A stretch of 64,000 nucleotides of DNA from the NCBI GenBank assembly GCA_033032175.1, contig CM065309.1, positions 5,890,001-5,954,000 of the forward strand. Direction: 5' to 3'. Each line of letters begins with the position of its first letter. Within the stretch, counting starts at the first letter, position 1. Source of the DNA: Saturnia japonica (taxonomy: Eukaryota; Arthropoda; Insecta; Lepidoptera; Saturniidae). The notes below the pieces were generated by a model, which saw nothing but the letters and a program-made list of their open reading frames with translations, was not told where the DNA came from and did no database searches. Shown here piece by piece: positions 12,523 through 22,620 of this stretch. Made by a program: the position numbers and the translations under genes.

Positions 12523-14343
12523 TTACACTGTTCGAGTCTTAACCATAGGTGACGTCGCTCTGTCCGTGCTAGTCACTAAGTGTTTGTTAGCACACGGTAC
12601 TGACGGTACACTATACACAGGGGGTTGACACACATTCACAGGTACACAGAACGAGCCTGTGCGCCGCCGCTGCAGAGGCAGGCCCGGCCCCGCGCTGACG
12701 GTGCTGCCTTCTGACGACAATACTCCTCTTTGCTCCGATGATGCTTTTTGTTTGTTGCGTTTTATCTTCCAAATTACCAAAGCAGTACCCGAGACAATGA
12801 ATAACCCCAAAATGACATAGGAAACACTGTAGTGGTGTACATCGTGAACATTCAAGCTGTCAGATGATTGTTCCTTAATACTTTTTATTTGTGCATGAAG
12901 ATTTTCCCAAAATTTAGTGTGATCTTCAGGCTCTGACAAGTTCAGAACCGCTGATGTATTGATTAAGTTGTTCAACATAGAGACCTCTGGGACTTCGATA
13001 GATGGTTGCATATTCACACGACTAGTAAAGTCACTATGTGATCGAATAGTGTAAGAATCGGATTTTAAAGTGCAACCTTGACCTAGAGTAATTATTCCTT
13101 TTTTATTTAAGGTGATTATCTGCATTGCTGAAGTACAAAATATTCGCAGTCGACATTCCTCGCAACATGAGTACAGCCACGTGTTACTATTGTGTAGCCT
13201 GACCCAGTAATCCTCACAGGTAGTTATTCTCGAGTTACAAGTTCTGCCGACATCAGTTGATTTGATTTCACATAATAATTGTTTTATTTTTAGAACGTGT
13301 TCAGGTTTATGAAATGAACATATTAGTTTTTCCCTAGTCAAATGGGCACATGTAGTTATATCTGACTCCTGTAGGAGAAATGCAGTATCTTTATGTAGAT
13401 TATATGCGATGTAAGGCGATGTCGGTATCTTATAATAATACAGATTTTTCACCTTTAACGGAACGCTTATTATTTTGTTAAGTTCAAATAACTCATTTCC
13501 CACTAATGGGATTCTAATCTCGAAAATGAGAAATTCACTTAGAACTGTTGTGGAGACTTTCAACAGCTTGTAAAAGTTACTAATCTGTGATAGGTTTAAA
13601 GGGAAGGTTAATTTTTCGCTTAAGTGGCCAGATATTATGAGCAATTGTTGCTTCAGTTGATTAGGTGATAATAAGTGGATATTAATGTTTCCATGATTTA
13701 TATCAGTCACAATGTCTAATAACGATTGCTGTAAACTTCTCAGATTTGACAAAATGATATTTACCGCCAGAGCGGTCGAAGTAAAATCAAGAGCCTTTTG
13801 TACTTGTCCGTGAACTCTGTTCTCATCTGATAAAATTATATTAATGCGATCCTTGATTAAGGCGAATTGCTTTGTCATTATTTGTTCATTTCGCTTTAAT
13901 ATATTGCCCTCGGCTTCTATGATATACGTTTGATTTTTTAGTAGGTTTTTTAAATGATTTTCGTTGTGAGATATTAACTCTATGTCCCTTTTATATTGTT
14001 CAGCAAATCGTTGATCCAATACTCCGAATAATGAGTTCGCGATATAGCCTACGCCATCGACAAGGCCACGCTTCTTTCTCTGATTGTTATTATAATATGT
14101 GAGTAAGGTGTTGTAGTGCTCAATTTCCCTTAATTCATGATCAAGTTGAGTTATGATCCTTTGATATTGTGGCGCCATATCTTTGCTTGTTTTACGTAAA
14201 TGGATTACATAACTTCCGACGTTATTGATACTTTGCCAGTACGTAGTCATATTGTAATAAATAATTAATTTCCAGTCATCCTTAACGTATTGTAGATCTG
14301 ATATTTTATCAAAATACATTGATTGATTTTCTTTCAGCGTCAT
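12523..14343 (-). CDS. Envelope-like glycoprotein of the BEL/Pao element
   Basis: An open frame runs on the minus strand from about 14415 to 12523; the first ATG is at 14343, giving about 606 residues. A basic cleavage site RKKR (14079-14068) is followed at once by a glycine-rich hydrophobic segment (GLVDGVGYIANSLFG). This is the layout of baculovirus F / insect errantivirus envelope proteins, where a furin-type protease exposes a fusion peptide. A membrane-spanning segment near 12825-12770 (VILGLFIVSGTALVIW) precedes a basic cytoplasmic tail, and cysteines cluster before it (CSCCEEC). The frame overlaps the end of pol by about 65 bases, and no ATG precedes the short hydrophobic start, so a spliced leader may supply the signal peptide. 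Infectivity is not implied. Confidence 0.75.
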   Translation of the reverse strand: MTLKENQSMYFDKISDLQYVKDDWKLIIYYNMTTYWQSINNVGSYVIHLRKTSKDMAPQYQRIITQLDHELREIEHYNTLLTYYNNNQRKKRGLVDGVGYIANSLFGVLDQRFAEQYKRDIELISHNENHLKNLLKNQTYIIEAEGNILKRNEQIMTKQFALIKDRINIILSDENRVHGQVQKALDFTSTALAVNIILSNLRSLQQSLLDIVTDINHGNINIHLLSPNQLKQQLLIISGHLSEKLTFPLNLSQISNFYKLLKVSTTVLSEFLIFEIRIPLVGNELFELNKIISVPLKVKNLYYYKIPTSPYIAYNLHKDTAFLLQESDITTCAHLTREKLICSFHKPEHVLKIKQLLCEIKSTDVGRTCNSRITTCEDYWVRLHNSNTWLYSCCEECRLRIFCTSAMQIITLNKKGIITLGQGCTLKSDSYTIRSHSDFTSRVNMQPSIEVPEVSMLNNLINTSAVLNLSEPEDHTKFWENLHAQIKSIKEQSSDSLNVHDVHHYSVSYVILGLFIVSGTALVIWKIKRNKQKASSEQRGVLSSEGSTVSAGPGLPLQRRRTGSFCVPVNVCQPPVYSVPSVPCANKHLVTSTDRATSPMVKTRTV

Positions 14344-14347
14344 GATA

Positions 14348-17300
14348 TTATAATATGAACTTTGATTTTGTTGTGAAGATGATGTAAAAATAGTAAAAAA
14401 CAGAAACAAGGATAATTACCAAGACCAATAGGTTTACCAAAGGAGCACCTTTTCGTTTAGAGCGCCTGTTAAATACGATTCCCGTTGATTTTTGATCTAA
14501 CTCTTGATTATTTAGTGAACTGAATTTCTTTGGTACATTTGTGGTGTGTTCATGTACCGATAAGATCACTATTTTGCTAACGGGCCGTTGAATATTGTTG
14601 CTACTTGTTTTCAGAGTGACAACTCTAGTATATCCATCCTTTCCTGGATGGAGTCGTAAAACTCGCCCCATTGCCCATTTTCCTGGGGGTAAATTATCTT
14701 CCTTGATAAGGACTATATCGTCTGTTTTAACGTTTTTGCCAGGTTGTCGCCACTTACTTCTGGATTGTAATTGTTGTAAGTATTCAGATGACCATATCCT
14801 CCAAAAATGTTTGTTAATACTTTGAACGAGTTGCCATCTCGTGGATAATGATAGTGATTCCGGCTCTGTCTGAGGACGTGATAGGAGTGGACCTCCGATT
14901 AAGAAATGTCCAGGTGTGATATATTCATCCTCAGGGTTTTCAGACATCTGACAGAGAGGTCGAGAATTAAGGCAAGCTTCAATTTGATTAAGAAGAGTTG
15001 TAAACTCTTCGAAGGTAAGTCGTTGTTCACCTATAACTCTTTTTAAGTGATATTTTAAGCTTTTTACTGCTGCTTCCCAAAGACCTCCTGCACTTGGCCA
15101 AGCTGGAGCGTTAAAATGCCATTCAATATTCAAATGATTGATGTTATTGAAGAAATCTGTGTCTATAGTTTTGATAATCTCGACATATTCTTTTTTCAGT
15201 AATCGATTAGCACCTACAAAGTTTCTACCATTGTCGCTGTACATGTGACTCGGCGTTCCTCTTCGTGAACAAAACCGACGAAATGCAGCTAAAAATGCAG
15301 GGGTACTCAGATCTGATACTAATTCTAGATGTACAGCTTTAGTTGATAGGCAGACAAAAACCGCGATATAACCTTTCGTAGTTTTGATTCCTCGGCCCTT
15401 ATTTATTTTGAGTTCCACATGACCGGTGAAATCAACTCCGGTGTGAGTAAAGGGTTTGGATGGTGTAACTCTGGGACTTGGTAAATCCGCCATAATTTGA
15501 TAATTCTGTTCACTATTGAATCTCCGACACTTAACGCATAATCTTAATTGTCTTTTCACAGTTCTCATACCACTGATAACCCAAAATCTATTTCTTATGA
15601 AGGATAATGTTAATTTAGGCCCTCCATGTAGAGTTGTCATATGTCCCTGTGATATGATTATGTCAGTAAATCGACTATGATTTGATAAAATAATGGGGTG
15701 TTTAGCCTGATCATTGATACTAGAATTTCTCAATCGACCACCTACTCGTAGAATTCCGCATTTGTCCAAAAATGGATTCAGGTTGCATATTTTGCTACTA
15801 GGATGTACATGCCTCTTTCTTTTGATATATTGTAAGTCAGTTTCGAAATCTTGTGCTTGTACTTCTTGGATAATTAAATTATATGCATTATTTATTTCCG
15901 AAGATGTCAACGAACTTTGAGTCATATATTGTTTGTATCGAGTGGCCATGACGAAACGCGATACACGTGCAATAATGTTGACGATTTTGCTGACCGAGTT
16001 ATGCTTTTGTAACAATTCAGTAATGAATGTTATTTTAATTTTACATAAAGCCGTGTTCACACTTATAACTTTCTTCGTTTCTATGCATGGCGATTGATAC
16101 TGATTTTTGATAATGTTTTTAGAGTTGAGATTACGTAACCATGCAGGTCCTTCCCACCACAACGAATTAGTTAACAGTTGATTGGCTGATATTCCTCTAC
16201 TAGCACAGTCAGCCGCATTTTCCTCAGACTTTACGTGATGCCATTGAGAAGCTGGAATGATATCTATGATCTTCTGTACTCTATTGACCACAAACTGCTT
16301 CCATCTTGATAAATCTCCATGTATCCAACCCAGTACTATCATGGAGTCTGTCCAAGCATAAATGCTTACATTGTTATTATCTGGTGATAGTATTTCTTTA
16401 ATCTTCTTGACTAACTGTGATAAGAGTAGTGCACCACAGAGTTCGAGTCTCGGTAATGTTACATTTTTAGACAAGGGAGATAGTTTTGTTTTGGCTGTTG
16501 CTAGCTTCGATGTGTATCCACCTTTATTGTTCGTGGTAACAATGTAAACACTGCATGCATAAGCTTTATCGGAAGCATCGCAAAATGCATGAATTTGATA
16601 ATTGATATTGATATTTCCAAAGTGTCTTGGTATTGTAAACTTAGTGATATTATTATCTAGGTCATTTAGTAATTGTAAAAATTCTTGCTTGATTTCTTTT
16701 GATAGTTCGTCGTCCCATGTTGATGTTGATAGCCACGCCTTTTGAAATAAAAGTTTTGCTCGTACGGTAATAGGTGATAGCCAGCCTAACGGATCGAATA
16801 TTCTTGATATGCATGATAACAGGTAACGTTTAGTGATGATGATGTTGTTTGGATGACTTATCGTATTCTTAAATGTAAAGCAGTCTGATGAAGGATTCCA
16901 CAATAGGCCTAGTGTTTTCCGTGTTTCAGAGCATTTAAACTCAAAAGGATTATTTAATTGATCTGATTGAAGGTTTTTTAAGAGATCTGGTTCATTGCTC
17001 GACCATTTTCTTAAATTCAATCCGGCCCCTTGTAACATTTTGATAAGTTGATATTGAAGTACTTTTGCTTCTGATATTGTATTTTGCCCAGTCATTAAAT
17101 CATCGGTATAGAATGAACTTTCAGTGGCACTTGCAGCTAAAGGGTATTTTGTTGAGTCATCTTTAGCCAATTGCTTCAGCGTACGCATAGCCAAAAATGG
17201 TGCGGCTTTAGTTCCATAAGTCACAGTTGTTAGTTGATATTCTTTTAAAACGTCTTGTGGTGAGTCTCGCCATATGATGCGTTGTAAAGGTTGATCGCAC

Positions 17301-19249
17301 TCTCTGATAAGTATCTGTCTAAACATTTTCTCTATGTCGGCAGTGAGAACATACTTAAATTGTCTCCAGTTAATGATAAGTGATAAAAGATCTTGTTGAA
17401 GATTAGGACCGCAGTACATTTGATCGTTAAGGCTTTTCCCCGAAGATGTGTTTGAGGAGGCGTTAAAGACTACTCTGAGTTTTGTAGTTGTAGAATCTAA
17501 CTTCATTACGCTATGGTGAGGTAGGTAGAGACTAAAGTTTTTTGTGGGAGATGATACTATGTTCATATGATTTAAGGATATGTACTCATTTATAAATTTT
17601 CTGTAGTTTTCACCAAATGTTTTATTTTGTGAAATTTTCTTCTCTAATTGTATGAACTGCGCGATGGCCTTGGGTTTTGATGATCCCAATTCCAATTCAA
17701 AATTAGGCTTCATGGGTAAAGCGACTTCATATTTACCAGACTCTAATCTTCTGGTTGTTGCTTGATAGAAATCTTCACAGTATTGATCCGAGCTGGAAAG
17801 ACTAGAGGTAGTCGGAATATCTTCTAACTCCCAATATTTGGATATTTCTTCTAAGTTATGCAGGGCAACATGACAGTTAAATGTTTTTACATGCCCTGAT
17901 AGAATCCATCCTAATTTCGTCTGTTGCGCTATAGGCCCTTGAATAGGCCCCTTTATTAACCCGTTCATGATAATTTCTGAATACACGCTTGCATCTAAAA
18001 GTAGGTCGATTGATTTTGATATATTGTACTCAGGGTCAGCTAATTGAAGATGTTGTAGGTGTGGCCATGATTGCTTACGGAAAGATTCACAGGGTAAGTT
18101 GTTAACTACTTTATTGACCACTAGTGCTTCGGTCTTAAAGTGATAATCTTTGTAAATTGATTGACAATCCAAGGTGACTATTCCCTTGCTTTGTTTAGCG
18201 CCGTGTCCGATGCCTGATATTGAAGCGTGATACTGTTGACGTGATAACCCTAACATCTGTGTTGCATTTTCCGATATTAATGATATTTGAGACCCTTGAT
18301 CCAAAAGGGCTTGAAGCGTGATATATGTACCATCTTTTGATAAAACATTAATTGAAATAGTTGTTAATAAAATTTCTTCGTTATTGTTTGCGACATAGTG
18401 GGCATTATGTTTGGCCGGAATTGATGCCGGTGGAGCAATTGCAAAATTGATGGGCGACGTGCTGGCGAAATTTGACACTCGAGTCGGGGCATATGCATTG
18501 TGCAATAATGTGTTGTGATCTGAATTGCAAATTTTGCACCTTTTTGTGGAAAGACATTTATTATCATAATGATGATACAAACAATTTTTACAAACCTTTA
18601 CGTTGTTCACTGTCGCTAAGCGCTTTTCGGATGTTAGATTGTTGAATTTTGTACACATATATAGATCGTGATTGTTATAGCAAAGTGGGCATTTAGGTTT
18701 GTATGTAGTGATTGCTTGATATTGCTTGTTAGGCCTTGTTATAATGTTAGGAAACTTTCTGTAAGGCATTTTTGTTTTATACGATGAGAGTTCCGAAGGC
18801 GCTTTTGTAAAAGAATCTCTTTCTTTTTTGTGTATCGGCTCCAGGGCGATAAATTTGCATTCAATAAATGACATAAACTCCTCAAGAGTTGGTAATTCTC
18901 TGGGAGTTTTACGTGCTTCCTTGTACTGACTATACGTTTCGGTGTCTAGTTTCTTACATAGCAAATGAACAAGTAGCGGATCCCACGAGTTGGTATTGAC
19001 ACCCAAGTTATGTATGGCATGAATACATTCGGTAGTGATATCATAAAGGCGTTTTAACTCAAATGATGATTGTTTATGCATGACCGGCTGATTTAAAAAT
19101 ATTTCAATTTGGTTTATAAATAAAATTTGAGTATTGTCATATCTATGCGTTAATATTTCCCATGTTGTATCGTAATTTTCAGATGATATATGTAGGTGTT
19201 GAATAAGGCGTTCGGCTTCTCCCTTTACCTTACCCTTAAGATGCTGCAT
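14348..19249 (-). CDS. pol: BEL/Pao Gag-Pol polyprotein (C-terminal Gag plus Pol)
   Basis: Open for 1633 codons from the ATG at 19249, though the true polyprotein starts further upstream and this ATG lies inside Gag (DUF1759-like: GEAERLIQHLHISSENYD). In order: Gag cysteine-rich knuckles (CPLCYNNHDLYMC and following, about residues 187-250); aspartic protease with LLDQGSQ (about 313); reverse transcriptase with DIEKMFRQ and FYTDD (about 713); RNase H with FCDASDKAY (about 893) and WTDSMIVLGW; an integrase zinc-finger region (HGGPKLT, CVKC), then the core with VDFTG, YSDNGRNF (about 1339) and GGLWEAAVK (about 1390); and a DUF5641-type C-terminus (about 1480-1560). It ends in a hydrophobic tail overlapping the envelope-like frame. 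All catalytic motifs I can recognise are present. Confidence 0.88.
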   Translation of the reverse strand: MQHLKGKVKGEAERLIQHLHISSENYDTTWEILTHRYDNTQILFINQIEIFLNQPVMHKQSSFELKRLYDITTECIHAIHNLGVNTNSWDPLLVHLLCKKLDTETYSQYKEARKTPRELPTLEEFMSFIECKFIALEPIHKKERDSFTKAPSELSSYKTKMPYRKFPNIITRPNKQYQAITTYKPKCPLCYNNHDLYMCTKFNNLTSEKRLATVNNVKVCKNCLYHHYDNKCLSTKRCKICNSDHNTLLHNAYAPTRVSNFASTSPINFAIAPPASIPAKHNAHYVANNNEEILLTTISINVLSKDGTYITLQALLDQGSQISLISENATQMLGLSRQQYHASISGIGHGAKQSKGIVTLDCQSIYKDYHFKTEALVVNKVVNNLPCESFRKQSWPHLQHLQLADPEYNISKSIDLLLDASVYSEIIMNGLIKGPIQGPIAQQTKLGWILSGHVKTFNCHVALHNLEEISKYWELEDIPTTSSLSSSDQYCEDFYQATTRRLESGKYEVALPMKPNFELELGSSKPKAIAQFIQLEKKISQNKTFGENYRKFINEYISLNHMNIVSSPTKNFSLYLPHHSVMKLDSTTTKLRVVFNASSNTSSGKSLNDQMYCGPNLQQDLLSLIINWRQFKYVLTADIEKMFRQILIRECDQPLQRIIWRDSPQDVLKEYQLTTVTYGTKAAPFLAMRTLKQLAKDDSTKYPLAASATESSFYTDDLMTGQNTISEAKVLQYQLIKMLQGAGLNLRKWSSNEPDLLKNLQSDQLNNPFEFKCSETRKTLGLLWNPSSDCFTFKNTISHPNNIIITKRYLLSCISRIFDPLGWLSPITVRAKLLFQKAWLSTSTWDDELSKEIKQEFLQLLNDLDNNITKFTIPRHFGNININYQIHAFCDASDKAYACSVYIVTTNNKGGYTSKLATAKTKLSPLSKNVTLPRLELCGALLLSQLVKKIKEILSPDNNNVSIYAWTDSMIVLGWIHGDLSRWKQFVVNRVQKIIDIIPASQWHHVKSEENAADCASRGISANQLLTNSLWWEGPAWLRNLNSKNIIKNQYQSPCIETKKVISVNTALCKIKITFITELLQKHNSVSKIVNIIARVSRFVMATRYKQYMTQSSLTSSEINNAYNLIIQEVQAQDFETDLQYIKRKRHVHPSSKICNLNPFLDKCGILRVGGRLRNSSINDQAKHPIILSNHSRFTDIIISQGHMTTLHGGPKLTLSFIRNRFWVISGMRTVKRQLRLCVKCRRFNSEQNYQIMADLPSPRVTPSKPFTHTGVDFTGHVELKINKGRGIKTTKGYIAVFVCLSTKAVHLELVSDLSTPAFLAAFRRFCSRRGTPSHMYSDNGRNFVGANRLLKKEYVEIIKTIDTDFFNNINHLNIEWHFNAPAWPSAGGLWEAAVKSLKYHLKRVIGEQRLTFEEFTTLLNQIEACLNSRPLCQMSENPEDEYITPGHFLIGGPLLSRPQTEPESLSLSTRWQLVQSINKHFWRIWSSEYLQQLQSRSKWRQPGKNVKTDDIVLIKEDNLPPGKWAMGRVLRLHPGKDGYTRVVTLKTSSNNIQRPVSKIVILSVHEHTTNVPKKFSSLNNQELDQKSTGIVFNRRSKRKGAPLVNLLVLVIILVSVFYYFYIIFTTKSKFIL

Positions 19250-19301
19250 TTTTTGAGCTTTAGTTAGTGAATTATTTTGGTGGATCGCTTCATTAAAAAG
19301 A

Positions 19302-19961
19302 TCATAAAAGGTAGGCCATTGATAATATTTCCCTGTGAAAATGGGAATTTCGAATTGTGGTGAGCTTTAAATGAGAAACTGATGATATTTTCATGTTTAT
19401 TGATCTTTTGATGTTTTTATACAATAGTTCGAGGGTTATGAATTCCTCCTCGTATGTTGAGTCTACTCCTTGCAATATATTGTCTATTTGCAAGTGTAGA
19501 CTGTCGATTGGGTTCCACTTCGATTGCAGATTTTTAAGCTCGTCTTCAAGCTCCCATTTTTCTGTTATATCATCTACCTGTATGCTTTTAATGAGTCTTT
19601 TAAATGCTCTGAACTGGGTCTTTTGTAATGTTAGATATTCGTCAACCTTATTGTTTAGGGTAGGTTGAACTATTTTCTCTTCCTCAATAACGTTATAAGA
19701 TGCTATTCCGTTTCGTGTCGATAGATATTGTTCTTTACTTATATAATATATGTTTTTAACAAAATATTCGTGTGACTTGTTAAGAGATTCAAGCAAACGT
19801 GTATGATTTAGCTCGAACTCTCCCCAGAGGTTATCTAGTGCTTCTAGACGCTTCCTAATGTATTCTAAAGTTTTTCTAGCTGCAGAATCTTTTGAAAAAT
19901 TGGTGTTGATACGAGTGATATTCTCGATAAGCTCATTTTGTCGGGCTACTAAGGTTTCCAT
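19302..19961 (-). CDS. gag: BEL/Pao Gag N-terminal segment, out of frame with Pol
   Basis: Minus-strand frame of 219 codons starting METLVARQNELIENITRIN, rich in charged helical sequence as expected for the coiled N-terminal half of a BEL Gag. Homology to the DUF1759 region leaves this frame near 19365 and continues one base over in the frame of the long Gag-Pol ORF, which is open from there. So a single-base offset, not a large lesion, separates Gag from the rest. It may be a mutation, a sequence error or programmed frameshifting. It lies just inside the 5' leader. Confidence 0.7.
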   Translation of the reverse strand: METLVARQNELIENITRINTNFSKDSAARKTLEYIRKRLEALDNLWGEFELNHTRLLESLNKSHEYFVKNIYYISKEQYLSTRNGIASYNVIEEEKIVQPTLNNKVDEYLTLQKTQFRAFKRLIKSIQVDDITEKWELEDELKNLQSKWNPIDSLHLQIDNILQGVDSTYEEEFITLELLYKNIKRSINMKISSVSHLKLTTIRNSHFHREILSMAYLL

Positions 19962-20061
19962 TTTTAATTATGTGGATAATAGAAAATATGGAAAGATCTT
20001 ACTTGTATGTCTCGTGAAGTTCGGGTATCACAGTCTCCAGGTTGAGGTATTGACGATGTAA

Positions 20062-20326
20062 GGTCGCTTAATATGCGTAACACTCACTGAAATTTTTTTT
20101 TTTTTTTAAGTAACAATGTTTGATAATATGATAAAATTCCACACAGACAAAGTTCACATATAGTTACATATAGTTCAGAAAAAAAAGTTCACAAAAAATC
20201 GTTCACAAATTGATAATTGTTCACAAAAAGTTTTTCCAAAAATGATAATTATAATAAATGTCCTAAAGAATTTTGAAATGTTGATAATTATGATATCTGT
20301 CCGAAAAACCAAAAACTATGATAGAT
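20062..20326 (-). other. BEL/Pao 5' leader
   Basis: AT-rich untranslated leader between the primer site and gag, with repeated GTTCACA and GATAATTATAAT motifs on the plus strand. No reading frame is expected. Confidence 0.5.
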
Positions 20327-20339
20327 GCTCGAAGGACCA
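20327..20339 (-). other. BEL/Pao primer binding site (tRNA-Tyr)
   Basis: Five bases inside the 5' LTR the minus strand reads TGGTCCTTCGAGC. This is complementary to the CCA-tailed 3' end of animal tRNA-Tyr (…GCTCGAAGGACCA), as recalled from the known gene. It supports the orientation and the LTR boundary. Confidence 0.65.
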
Positions 20340-20344
20340 AAAAA

Positions 20345-20539
20345 TGTTGTAGGATGTAGCCTACAATATTATAGAAAAATGATAAAAATGATAAACGGGC
20401 GATCAGGGAATGATAATAAAATAACCGTCCGCGTTGAGTGCAAAATTAACACTGATTTTATTGATTTTGTCACCCGATTTAGACGCAGGCACACGATGCA
20501 ACGTATGTAGTTTTGTTATGAACGAGGACAGCTCGTACA
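20345..20539 (-). repeat. BEL/Pao 5' LTR
   Basis: 195 bp, identical to the copy at 12181-12375. It is followed directly by the target duplication ATTTT and then by endonuclease sequence of the I-group LINE, so it marks the insertion edge. Confidence 0.9.
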
Positions 20540-20544
20540 ATTTT

Positions 20545-21479
20545 ATTAACTGGGTCAGCAAAATAATCCCAGTTAACCATTCTCATGTTGTATTTAGGTT
20601 GTAGAAGAACTATTGCAAAGGGAGGATCCTCCGACCAGACGGGTGTTATGTCTGGCAGGCAGCTGCCCAACGGTTGTAGTCGGGATCTTGTATATATACT
20701 CAATTGAAGTGTTAATTTCTATAGCGCGATGTAGGATGCGTCGTATGTGGCTCGATAGATGTCACTATGTAGATGTCGCTACAAGGTAAAAACTGTGCTA
20801 CTTCAGACGCGCTTAAGTCGTCAGGGATAAATCTATTTAACAAGAGCTTAGTCATTGTTGGCAAATGATAGTTACCTAAAGAATCGTCATGAACCCCCCA
20901 ATCACAATTCAATGCTATAGATGGACTTACCAAAGAGAGGTCCAGAGCATTCGCCCTCCATGTATTAGTACCAACAGTGGTAGCTTGGCCATCATTAAGC
21001 ACAACCAAATTGCAATCGTCAAGGGAATCAAGAATATCTCTGCCTCGTGAATCAGTTGAATTACTTCCCCACATAACATGATGCGCGTTGAAATCACCAG
21101 ATATATAAGCTGGTTTAGGGATACTTTTAATTAAGTTAATAAATTTAGATTTAGAAAAAGCAGGTGTGCAATTAGATGGGCAATAAAAACTAGCTACTTA
21201 CATAGACTTATTATTTAATGTTAATTTAACTACTATGTTTTGTAGAAAATCATCATACTGTGTAAGTATTCTTTTGTAGGAAACACTATTGTGAATGACC
21301 ATGGCAACACCATTATGAATATTACCACAGTCATTGCATTCAACAGAGTATCCTCTAAAATTGCAGTGATGATGAGGTTTTAGCCAGGTCTCGCTTATAA
21401 TAGCAATATGAATGAATGTTCTTATAGAAACAGTAAAAATGTGTTGATTACTCAAAAGACTGTGCATTCCACTGAACAA
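20545..21479 (-). pseudogene. LINE ORF2 pseudogene: APE-type endonuclease part
   Basis: Right to left: ISETWLKPHHHCNFRGYS near 21400 and the GGVA-type block that follows; then a region with GDFNAHH-like sequence near 21090 and LVVLNDG and ALDLSLVSP at 20712-21074. The last piece has VWSEDPPFAIVL before the BEL insertion. These are blocks of the endonuclease that nicks DNA for target-primed reverse transcription. In-frame stops and frameshifts break it. Confidence 0.65.
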
Positions 21480-21482
21480 TAT

Positions 21483-22620
21483 TCAATTGGTTAAGGGTGA
21501 ATTTGAAGGCATAATATTATTGGCCTTGAAAGTTTCATTAACAATTTGCAACACATTTTTGGAACAAATGGGTGTGTCACTAGTTTTGTTTAATGTTATA
21601 AGTTTTACTATTGATTCAACTAAAACATTTAATGATTTAGTATCAGGTCTTAGAATTGAAATCAAGTCTACATCAGTTTTCTTGTTCACTCCAAGGGAAG
21701 GAAAATGTTTTTTGTCAAAAATATCAGCAAATGATTTGGGCATATGTTTGTTTCTATTATCTTCCGTTTTTTTTTCTTGATTGGAAAAGCACCAGAGATA
21801 CTGATATGATTGCCCTTGCAGTATATACAGACAGCTTCTTGTACTGACTTGGTACATTTCTTGTAACTGTGATTTTCAGTGCATATGGAGCAACGTTCAG
21901 AATTTTTACAATATTTAGGTAAATGTCCATACCTTAGGCAACAGTAACATTGTTTTACCGGTGGTACATAGATTGAGATGTCATGTCTCCATCCCTACAA
22001 GTCAACATAGTCAGGAAAAACAGAGGCAGCAAATGTTATAGCTACAGTTTGGGTTGGCTTTCAAACAAAACCATTATCTGTATTAGTTTTTCGCAAAAAT
22101 CTTCTGATACAAATGATTTCTTTTGGCTGGATAACAGTGTTAGATTTTCTTTTTTGTAAGCTTTATTAGAGCATTTTGTAAAACACCTGTAACTTCAGTG
22201 GAGTTGGCAGGAATACTACCCTTAAACTGATATTCTTTAAGGAATGTTTGATTATTTAAAAAAGCGTTAGCGAGGTCAGGCTTTTCAAAGTAAACCCCAA
22301 TTTTAAATTTGTTGAAACTTCCCAATTATTTTACACCCTTATTAAATTGTTTTAAACTGCATGATAAAGATAACAAGTCCCTGGATCCAATAGGGCTCTG
22401 ACTGTCAGCAGATTCCACAGACTACAAATTCCGTGGCAGCACAATCATCCGGATAGCGTCGTGTATAGTCAGTGACAAAATAAGTTTCGAATTTATCTAC
22501 GCTAGGATCATCTTCGCTCTCGGAGGATAAAGAGTTTCCTGATGTGTCCTCCGTCTTATCCACAGCAAGAGCAACCGTGTCGCTTTTTTTCCGTTTTCTC
22601 GCTGCACTGCCCTTCCCCAT
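21483..22620 (-). pseudogene. LINE ORF1 (Gag-like) pseudogene
   Basis: The likely start is the ATG at 22620 (MGKGSAARKRKKSDT), a basic N-terminus with an acidic stretch after it. A zinc knuckle CYCCLRYGHLPKYC followed by CSICTENHSYKKC lies near 21960-21900, typical of LINE ORF1 nucleocapsid-like proteins, and a C-terminal piece occupies 21857-21483. Frame breaks separate the segments. A short 5' UTR may run to about 22760. Confidence 0.6.

Larger units (their letters stand above)
12181..20539 (-). mobile_element. BEL/Pao LTR retrotransposon with an envelope-like gene
   Basis: Complete provirus-like element of 8359 bp on the minus strand, flanked by the 5-bp duplication ATTTT (12176-12180 and 20540-20544). 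The two 195-bp LTRs are identical by eye, implying a recent insertion. Internal order is 5' LTR, tRNA primer site, leader, gag, pol (protease, RT, RNase H, integrase), envelope-like ORF, 3' LTR. The Pol order and the YTDD-type catalytic motif are those of BEL/Pao. An extra envelope-like ORF has been acquired by some BEL/Pao lineages, as in Drosophila roo. The gag frame carries one break near 19365; pol and the envelope-like frame are open. Confidence 0.9.
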
